Positions 24,400 to 31,583 of a stretch of DNA of 31,583 nucleotides are shown in pieces. Source of the stretch: Dunaliella salina (lineage: Eukaryota; Chlorophyta; Chlorophyceae; Chlamydomonadales; Dunaliellaceae); contig MU070264.1 in NCBI GenBank assembly GCA_002284615.2, positions 88,300 through 119,882 of the forward strand, written 5' to 3'. The notes below the pieces were generated by a model, which saw nothing but the letters and a program-made list of their open reading frames with translations, searched no databases and was not told the origin of the DNA. The position numbers and the translations under genes are program-made. The first letter of the stretch is position 1, and the number at the start of each line of letters is the position of its first letter.

Positions 24400-25960
24400 C
24401 TCTTGGGTATTTAAAGACGTGTTGTTTGTCAAATGGGACACGTTCCATTTTACTGAAACCTGGCATGTTATGCATGCATGGGATTGAGAACAGGGTGGCT
24501 GCAGACAGTCTGCAGCTTCCACTTTGCGGCTTCCTGCACATCGCCTGCTAGGTCCTGTGGCAAGGCTCTGTTATGGCTGTTGAGATGGACTCGAGCTGCA
24601 GTGTTCCAAACAGCAAAGATTCGAAGGTCCCAAGCATGCTTAGGTAGAGGTACCTCTTGCTCAGGGCAGGATTGAGGGGCACTGTGACCAAGTTTGGTGC
24701 AAGGAATGGTTCCAAGGTCGTGACAGTGGTGAAGGTAGGAGATAACAAGTTTGGAGTAGGGGTTAGTTGTCATGTCCTTACCCCAAGCAGGAAGGAACAT
24801 GAATGTAGCAGTAGTATCTGTGTTGAGAATGGCAGAGTAAATGGCATGCTGCAAAGCTTGGGTCATGATTCCCTCGTCATAAATGGGATGGCAGACTGAG
24901 AAGCCGGAGAATTTGTATGGGAAGGCATTATGCATGGCACCAAAGAGTATCTTGGGAGTCCGCACTCCACAAGTTCTGGTATTACGGGCTGTGGTCAAGT
25001 GGGAAGGCCATTTTTTTCCTGGGTTACCAAAGCCCATTTTTGAAGGGCAGTATGAATGTGAGTTGGGAGGGCTCGTGAAAAAGAGTCTTTGATCTTTTTG
25101 CTAGAGTTCTTTCTTTCAAGCATGGATTTGTGGGAAAGAAATCCTTGCAGCTCAGTGGCAAAGTTGCCTGGAGCTGGTGTTATTTCCTCGTGCATGCCAG
25201 CAAGCTTGGCCCCATAAAAAGCTTTGTAGAGGGTTTGGAAGCGGTTAGGGGAGGTCAAACCAACACATGTACTTTGCGTATTACATATGCAAGCCAGGTG
25301 TGCCATGCAGATTTCTGGGAATAAGGGAGAACCTGGTGTGACTCAGTCGCACCACTCCTTCGGGAGTGCGGAAGTTAGGGAAATTTTGTGGGTTCTAATC
25401 CTGGTGGGGGCTAATGGGGAGGCCCTTTCCTTAATGCACGCTCCTTGACCGCAAAATGCGTAGGAGCATAGACCTTCACCTCTCTTTTAAAATGAGGGGT
25501 TATGAAGTAGGAGGGGAATGGCTGTGGGATCCTGTGTCAGATGACGCTAGATGAGGGGAGTGCTGATCTGTGTACTTTACGAGGTCAACCTTGCGCAGCC
25601 AGTATTTGCATGAGCCTGTAGGTTTAATGTCTGCTTGAAAATTAGTGGGGTTTGTACCAAATGTGATCTTATTGCGCAATTCTGTGTCCAGTTTCTGCTG
25701 CCATACATTGGTTGCACCAGGTTTTTTCAAAGTCCTGTCTTTCAAGATTTAAATCTTGAATTCTACCCCCTCATGAGGGGGTAGAATGTGTTGTGGGGAT
25801 GGATAAATTTGGCTCGCTCTGTTGTGCTAAGAGTTTAAGCAAACATTCTTGAAATTTAGACCATTCTCCTGCAAATCCTCTAAGGGTAGCCAAGTGACCC
25901 TCCAGAGTTCTTAGCTGCTCTCCTTCAATTTTTTCCCCACACCTACATAACTGGCACAAG
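24400..25960 (-). pseudogene. N-terminal part of the L2 LINE ORF
   Basis: Frames at 25959-25771, 25745-25500, 25306-24995 and 25037-24468 chain together. The first starts CQLCRCGEKI and continues as a helix-rich stretch. The longest includes QALQHAIYSAILNTDTTATF, FLPAWGKDMTTNPYSKL and KHAWDLRIFAVWNTAARVHL. I recognise no named domain in it. The pattern of a hydrophobic strand, LPAW and NPY suggests a folded enzyme-like domain. Confidence 0.5.
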
Positions 25961-26065
25961 CCGAAATGTCATGCCTCCCATTCCAACCACCCACCCCTAC
26001 GTCCAGACCAACACGTGTGCACCTCAAACATCCCAAATTCACAGTACAGTCTAGGGTTCTGTCAG

Positions 26066-26200
26066 AAAAGGCCTCGAGTCAAGACGAGCGACTTCTGGCC
26101 TGCTCATAAAAGACAACTATATCTTGAAGGAAAAATTTGTTTGTTGCCTTCTGTTGCAAAAAGGTAGTCCTGGTCAGGAGCCTCTGAGAAGCATAACTTT
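26066..26200. repeat. Dispersed repeat family, second copy
   Basis: GAGTCAAGACGAGCGACTTC, TGGCCTGCTCATAAAAG and TTCTGTTGCAAAAAGGTAG parallel the copy at 21.47-21.57 kb. Confidence 0.6.
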
Positions 26201-26249
26201 TGGAATCCAAGGGTCAATTAAATATTCGGAATCCTGAGATCAAGAGCTA

Positions 26250-26310
26250 TCCATTGGTATATGCATGGGTCCGATCANTATCCATTGGTATATGCATGGG
26301 TCCGATCAGA
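26250..26310 (+). repeat. 30-bp direct duplication across an N
   Basis: TATCCATTGGTATATGCATG followed by GGTCCGATCA occurs twice, directly on each side of the single N at 26279. A poly(G) run follows at 26315-26328. This may be an assembly join and not a real duplication. Confidence 0.8.
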
Positions 26311-26879
26311 GGAGGGGGGGGGGGGGGGTGTCTGGCGGAAAATGGGCTTCTCAAAATTTTGGAACACCCCCTCCAGAATTTTTCTTGGCAAGTTCTACAG
26401 AATTCTAAAGACACCATTGGATTCCTGAGCTCGAGAACTGTCTATTGGCACCGTCTTTGGGTAAATTGAGTAAAAGGGGGGGTCTATGTGCATGGCTGGG
26501 AGTCAGTGCCATGCGCGCAAGGGTGTAGGCGGCAGGGGGTGTAGAGGCAAACATGCAGCAAATCAATTCAAACTTCCAGGATGGTGACAAGGTATGATGT
26601 GATTATGCATGGTGAAATTAGGAGGGCAGTTAGTGGACTTGCAAGCTAGTTGTGGGTGCCTGGAAGGGCAGGTATGCATGAGTGTCCTCTCCTCAGTTTT
26701 TGCCCCATATCTGTGCTCACCTCAATCCCTCAATGCGCTGAGTATGCAGGTTGACAGCTATTTAAAAGAGGAACATATTGGTACCCTTTTTGTCCGCATT
26801 GGGGCACTGGAAGGGGGGTTTTGGGGTGGGTGGGTGGGTCAGGGGGGTCCCACCCAGTTTTTGGGCATGGCTTCCACCA

Positions 26880-27200
26880 CTTTTTTCTTTAGCCTCCTGT
26901 CCTGGTTGCAAAAAAGTAGACATATCCCTGAGACCTGGAGTGGTTGAGTAAGGATGCATTTTAACTGCAAAGTGTTACCGCATGAGGGTGTGTACATAAA
27001 AAGGTGACGTGCCTTTCATCTTGTTTATCAATATCAGCCTCACATAAGTCATGATTGGGGGAAGGAGTGGAGCTTCAAGCTGCTCCCTCAGATCGGAGAA
27101 GGGTGAACAGGTTTTACAGGTTTTACAAGAAGGAGCCATCAGTCAAAACGCATGACTGCTAGGTTATAACTCAAAAAAGGAGTAATAAAAGGTTGGAAGC
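26880..27200. repeat. Dispersed repeat family, third copy in two parts
   Basis: CTGGTTGCAAAAAAGTAGAC, CTGCAAAGTGTTACCGCATG and AAAAGGTGACGTG at 26.90-27.02 kb, and GGAGCCATCAGTCAAAACGC at 27.13 kb, match the 21.5-kb and 18.0-kb copies. The two parts are in the opposite order to the 21.5-kb copy. The stretch 27200-27750 shows nothing recognisable. Confidence 0.6.
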
Positions 27201-27759
27201 TTATGACTTGTTGAATAAGTAACAATGCATTCAGGGCATGGAGAGTAGTTAAGCCAGGCACAGAAAGCTTAAAAACGCAGCACAAGGAAGCGCAACAAGA
27301 AAGATCAGAAGAGTGTGCTCAGTTACAAATAGACGAGTAAGGCCCTGGGACGTAATGCAGTCAGAAGAACTTATGAGCACTCTGCGTTGCATTAAGAGAA
27401 AGCAACAAGACCAAGCACAAAGCAGAGGGTATCATGTAAGTCGCATAAGATTAGCGCAGCCACATCCTGGGACTCATAAAAGCAAAGGTAAAAGTCTCCG
27501 CTAGGCACGGCCAGAGTGCGTTAAGGGAAAACCCAATAGTCAGCACTGGCACTAACAGTGAGTCCCACCAATGGAGGTAAGCTGTGAGCACCCAAGCAAA
27601 TGTAGGTTCGGCAGGTTGTCGGTCATCCATCCAGCCGCGCACTTTGCTTTCCTGGACGCAGCACGCCCCGTAGCCCCCCTCCCCAAAGCCCCATTACTTG
27701 GGTTGTTAATTTGAATGGTACGTTTGGTGCTATTAGTCTTTTAGGTCTTGGCAGCATGA

Positions 27760-28620
27760 CAGTGGAGTTTAGTTGTAGTTGTGTGGGCTTTATCTTTAGT
27801 TAGGCCAAGTTTGCAAAGGAATCATTTGTATATGGGTTGTAGATAGTTTCAGAAACTCCAATGAGTATGGTGTGTATGGTGACTCTGTTATTGCAGTGCT
27901 TGCCCCAAAAAGTTGTTGTGTGTCGGCTCTCAGTGGTGTTTTTTTTGGTTGATTTTGTGCAGTGTGGAGAGTTTGTTCAGGTTTGGTGTCAGAGCAAAAT
28001 TTATGCTAAATGAGGTGGACATCTCCGTCTTGGAATTCATATCGTGCGGATGATGTATGCAGTCTCTGCCTTTAACAAGGGGCAGGACTATAATGCCATC
28101 AGGGCGACTAAGTTGCATGTTTGATGGCTGTCTGGATGGAAACAGCCAATGTGGAATGTTTTGTTGGACACTATTTGGAATTTCCATCTCCAGAGAGCAT
28201 AGCCTCTCTGTATTGCATGCATCTATACATAAAATTCACAGTCTCCTTTGCTGATTGCTTCACCACAGATGCTGAGTGCTTGATGGTGGCAATTTTTGTT
28301 AACCTTCATCTGGGGGTGTGTGCATCTGAGTAAGGTATGGGAGGTGCTATCAGGTGCACCACATACAGGGTAGAGAGCGGGCCCAGGGAGATTTTTGTAG
28401 AATCTGTATGTTTGCCATTGTATAGGGTGTCTGTTCAATACTCGAGGACATTGGTATGTTCTTTGAGGCCACAGCTTTCATATGCCAGAAAGTGTCACTC
28501 CTTTTGGAATTAGCAGTGGGGTAAGAATTGGACATCCTGAGCAGGTTCTGCCAATTGAGGGTTAGCTATGAATGCTAAGTTTTGCTGTCTTCAATTTGTG
28601 CTTCTCATGTTTTGTTTGTT
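27760..28620 (-). mobile_element. Divergent LINE fragment (copy L3): zinc knuckle and degenerate endonuclease
   Basis: The minus strand reads YPVCGAPDSTSHTLLRCTHP, a C-x2-C-x7-H-x4-C knuckle with its first Cys changed to Tyr. It continues IPHWLFPS and SRPDGIIVLPL, the PD half of the endonuclease. Further on, VTIHTILIGVSETIYNPYT aligns with the [15 protein letters not shown] segment of L1 and L4. The ExK position reads SINFAL, so the catalytic pair is lost. This is a different subfamily from L1, L2 and L4. Confidence 0.78.
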
Positions 28621-28730
28621 CCAGTGTCTTGGAGGTTTGAAAGGGGCTTGTATTCTGTGTAAGAGCTGTGTGTCGTGACAGGTGCAGCAAACCAATAGAG
28701 ATGGAAGAAAGGGTTTCTGCCTGGTTGATT

Positions 28731-28953
28731 GAAAAAAGAAAAGAAAAGAAAAACTACGTAGGCAGAGAAACTCTCCCTGCATCAATTAAGGAAAAGGAGA
28801 CATATTGGCTCAAAAAAGAGAGCCGTGTGCCCCCTCCACCACAAGGTATGAAAAAGAGAATGCTAATGTGGATCTGGAGGGTTACTAGACGAACCTGGCT
28901 CTAGAATATGGCTGTGGGAAATATTTTTATTTTCTATCGCGCAGCGTGTGGTG
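28731..28953 (-). mobile_element. 5'-truncated LINE 3' end (copy L5), abutting L4
   Basis: This short copy contains the last codons and 3' UTR of the L4-type LINE and ends in a TTTTC-rich tail (complement of 28731-28753). Its 5' edge touches the TTTTC tail of L4 at 28953/28954, so the two stand head to tail. Confidence 0.8.
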
Positions 28954-29079
28954 AAAAAGAAAAAAAGAAAAACTATGTAGGCAGAGAAACTCTCCCTACA
29001 TCAATTAAGGAAAAGGAGACACATTGGCTCAAAAAAGAGCCGTGTGCCCCCTCCACCACAAGGTATGAAAAAGAGAATG

Positions 29080-29915
29080 CTAATGTGGATCTGGAGGGTT
29101 ACTAGAAGCACCTGGCTCTAGAACCTGACAGTGGGAAGTGTTCTTGTTTTCAATAGCGTGGCGTGTGGTGACTAGTTTGTGGGCATACTGAACAGAATGG
29201 GCATGAAGTTGTTGAGCAAACTTCGTGGCACGCTGGTGATCCAATCCTAGTTGTTTGAATTGCTTCAGGGTATGCTCAGTGTAAATAGTTCCACCTACAC
29301 CCTGGAGAATAGGGTGAATTGTAGCAGCTTTAGCGTTGATAAGTTTATAAAGGTCTGCATGCTGCTGCTTTGCCGCGTTCAACTGATGCACTGGCCTTGT
29401 GTCTTCACAAAACTTGATTTTTATTAGGTGCACATGGCGTTCATTTGCATGAAGTTCATGGGGTTGCCTCATGCGGCTAGTTCTGGTGGTCCTTAATGAG
29501 GAGCTGCGCAAAGCGTGATGGGAATGGGTAGGAGAAACACCATTAGAAGTATGTTTGGCATTAGAAGGGGTGATCAAAGCAGCATCTGGTCGACTGGAGT
29601 TCAGTCTTTTCCTCTCTGGAAGGTTACGAGGGAAGAAGTAGGCAGGCAAAGTTCTGTTTGAGGCATGTGTAGGGAGTTGGAGGTTGTGTTGAGCAAGCTT
29701 AAAATCGCTTCCTATGTCTATGTTTACTAGGCCTGCCCCTACAGGGCATTTGCTGAGGGCTTTTGTGATCTTTCTGCCTGCAATGTTATGGCGTTCAGTT
29801 TTCATGTTGGAGATGGTATGGTTTTGGCAGCTTGAGAGCACGTGTAGTGCGCTGTCCAAGTGATGGCAGCCTGGGAGGGGGCAAGATGGATCAGTTTACC
29901 TTTTAAAACGTACTG
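29080..29915 (-). pseudogene. Zinc knuckle and PD-(D/E)XK endonuclease of L4
   Basis: CPLPGCHHLDSALHVLSSC forms a C-x4-C-x7-H-x4-C knuckle. It is followed by NMKTERHNIAGRKITKALSK, an S-S-RPDAALITP segment, [34 protein letters not shown] and a stop after NPPDPH. It is the longest open copy (260 codons), but the ExK glutamate is Lys (IKIK for IEIK). The predicted nuclease should therefore be inactive. Confidence 0.82.
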
Positions 29916-30015
29916 CATGTTTTTGGTTGTAGAGGGTGCCTGTGCGGTACTTCAGGATGTTACGCTTCATGGGTGCAGAAATGTTGGGCATATTTCTGAA
30001 GGCATTGCTGATTTT

Positions 30016-30490
30016 TTATCTACTTGCGGTATTAAGTTTGAGTGAGGTGTCAGCTTCATTAGGCGACATAGCTGCTTGAAGTGCAAGGGCATCTGCGCCT
30101 TCATCACCAAGGATGCCACTGTGTGATTTTACTTCGTAGGAGCGTATAGGACCCTCTGATGCACAAATGTGATTTATTATTTCTTTGAGTATTGTTGTAC
30201 GTAAGTGGGTGGACATGTCCATGGGCTTGAGGATCGGGTTTCTAATCTGATTTAGTGCTGAAGAACTGTCAGTCGCATGTGAAATGTGCTGCCCTTGCCG
30301 TAGAGCCACCAGAATGGCAGCGAGCTCTGCTCTGTTGGTTGTATTAGCGGGTCCATGGCCTTCTGAATTTATTGCACAGGTGATGCCTTGCAAGATGAAA
30401 AAAGATGCTCCTGCCTGCTGTGTATTCCGGTTGTCGGAGTTGATGACCCTGACATCTGTAAATGTCAGGTGTCACCAGTCTGGGATCTTT
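30016..30490 (-). pseudogene. RNase H domain of L4
   Basis: The minus strand reads LTFTDVRVINSDNRNTQQAG, NRAELAAILVALRQG, HATDSSSALNQIRNP and VKSHSGILGDEGADALALQA. The four RNase HI acidic positions (Asp in FTD, Glu in AEL, Asp in ATDS, Asp after HSGILGDEGA) are all present. A frame change separates the first strand from the rest. The sequence stops being open just before the zinc knuckle. Confidence 0.82.
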
Positions 30491-31404
30491 GGTTGCAGGG
30501 GTCGCAGGAGGTTGCGTGTTAGGTCTAATGGTTTTTTGTTGGCTGCAGACTTTGAAAAGGTTGTGTATGTCATGATGCAAAAGCGCAAACCTTCTCCTCC
30601 TCATGTGCCAGGTGCTTTAAAAGAGAGGGGAGTGTTTTGTTTCTCAGCAACGTTGACTGCTTCTGTGGTACCACTTCCCCTCAGGAATTTCATGTTGTGG
30701 TTCCTTGAGCCAGTTTGGGTTATTACGAACACGTTCAGAAGGGGCTATCTGAGCAATGCTCCTTTTCTGCATCTCAAGCACAGTGGTCGTGCAAGGTCAG
30801 CGTCTGTCACTTCTCCCAGCTTTCAATTAAGTATGACTTACCCCCCTGATTCTTGCCAAGAGGAGCAGATGCAAAACGCAGGCAAGAATCACAAGTGCGG
30901 AAGGTTCAAAGTTATTATCCCAGAATTATCCCAGTTTAGAGAATATGTGGCTTAACGTCCAGAGGTGCCAAATGCCATGCACACAAAGGACAGGTTCACT
31001 CGAAGCTAATGGAAAGAGATGCGAGTGGACTGAGTTCTTCTCTTCTTCTTCTCTCTGCTGCTCACTTGCACAATTAATGCTTCCTGCTGCTCTGCTCTGT
31101 TCTGATGCTCTCACACACACAATACATACACTGTAGCCAGCTGCCTCCTTCCAGCAGTGTCCCTCCCCAAGGACTGCGGGTTTAGGCTCTCATGCCGTTC
31201 TCTAGGGCACTTTACAGATGAGTTTGAGCACTCCTCGAATCAATAGTCAGAACTGAGAGTTCTCTAAACTGGAGCAAAACACTGCCTCCAGCACAGACAA
31301 CGTTCTCCAACCGAATAACCAACATTCACGACCATAATTTAGCAATGACCATGATTCAGCGTGACAAGTAACTCACAACCACTTCATTCACTTCGTCGGA
31401 AAAG

Positions 31405-31583
31405 TTGCAACTGTTGATTCAACCGGGTTGAATCAATGGGAACTGGTTGTTTCCCACTTGAATCAACCATTCTTGTTGAATCAACCAGAATCAACAAGGA
31501 AATGGTTGAATCAAGCGGCTGGTTGATCCCTCAATGAATCAATGGGTGTTTCAACCATTTGGTTGTTTCCCACTTGAATCAAC
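31405..31583. repeat. Palindromic TTGAATCAACC repeat at the window edge
   Basis: TTGATTCAACC-G-GGTTGAATCAA is a perfect palindrome at about 31414-31436. TGGTTGTTTCCCACTTGAAT occurs at about 31445 and again at 31560. The array runs off the window. The stretch 30960-31405 shows no gene. Confidence 0.8.

Larger units (their letters stand above)
22080..25960 (-). mobile_element. LINE with RNase H and C-terminal endonuclease (copy L2), broken
   Basis: Read on the minus strand, the element runs from an N-terminal part (25.96-24.40 kb) through RNase H (24.31-23.39 kb), a zinc-knuckle region (23.24-22.81 kb) and a restriction-like endonuclease (22.83-22.24 kb). The reverse transcriptase core that should lie before RNase H is not visible, so an internal deletion is likely. 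Several frameshifts and stops are present. The order RNase H, knuckle, endonuclease matches L4. Confidence 0.82.
28954..30960 (-). mobile_element. LINE with RNase H, zinc knuckle and endonuclease (copy L4)
   Basis: Minus-strand order is possible C-terminal RT remnants (30.96-30.50 kb), RNase H (30.49-30.02 kb), zinc knuckle (about 29.91 kb), endonuclease (29.65-29.11 kb), 3' UTR (to 28.97 kb) and a TTTTC tail. The reverse transcriptase proper is not visible. It would lie beyond 30.6 kb, where the frames are broken. Confidence 0.8.

Noticed and set aside
1..31583. Bacterial origin suggested by Der/EngA
   Set aside because: Spliceosomal introns, LINEs, hAT elements and CA repeats show nuclear DNA. 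Der is explained by plastid ancestry.

Overview
The window is nuclear DNA of a eukaryote, most likely a green alga with a large, repeat-rich genome. Its only recognisable cellular gene lies on the + strand. It is the 3' part of a bacterial-type double-GTPase ribosome-assembly factor, Der (EngA), of the cyanobacterial/chloroplast kind. Ten exons (404-520, 3881-4041, 6643-6735, 7745-7826, 10966-11123, 13872-13988, 15520-15694, 16835-16920, 19588-19671, 20349-20531) join without a frame break and end in TGA at 20529-20531. They give 417 codons plus a split first codon, covering the protein from just after the G3 motif of GTPase domain 1 to the C-terminus. The N-terminal exons lie left of the window. 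Placement in green algae, possibly a prasinophyte such as Cymbomonas, is inference from plant-like C-terminal residues and genome style.

About 94% of the 20-kb gene is intron, and the introns are not random filler. Next to most exons they hold tandem arrays whose units are copies of the neighbouring exon-intron junction. Upstream arrays repeat the intron end, the AG and the first 20-50 bases of the exon (exons 1, 2, 5, 8). Downstream arrays repeat the exon end, the donor GT and the start of the intron (exons 1, 2, 3, 5, 7, 8). The copies decay with distance from the real exon. This 'junction echo' architecture is the most striking feature of the window. Two hAT-like non-autonomous DNA transposons with 8-bp target duplications (11232-11570 and 17021-17702) landed inside such arrays, so the arrays are older than those insertions. 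Exon 6 sits between a (CA)n tract that forms its acceptor and a (TG)n tract of about 180 bp that forms its donor.

Other intron content includes minisatellites unrelated to any exon I can see (8.3-10.0 kb, 12.9-13.3 kb, 14.4-14.7 kb), a near-perfect 43-bp-arm hairpin (7381-7475), a larger hAT-like element with a possible BED-finger transposase remnant (18531-19457), and two 3' fragments of a LINE in the same orientation as the gene (14.82-15.43 and 20.08-20.21 kb).

From 20.5 kb to the end I see no host gene. This part is a retrotransposon graveyard, mainly on the minus strand. It holds at least four more pieces of one LINE clade whose ORF carries RNase H, a CCHC zinc knuckle and a C-terminal PD-(D/E)XK restriction-like endonuclease, and whose 3' end is a TTTTC-rich tail instead of poly(A). 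All copies are broken by truncation, frameshift or loss of catalytic residues. Among them lies a second, unassigned dispersed repeat family, and the window closes with a palindromic TTGAATCAACC repeat.
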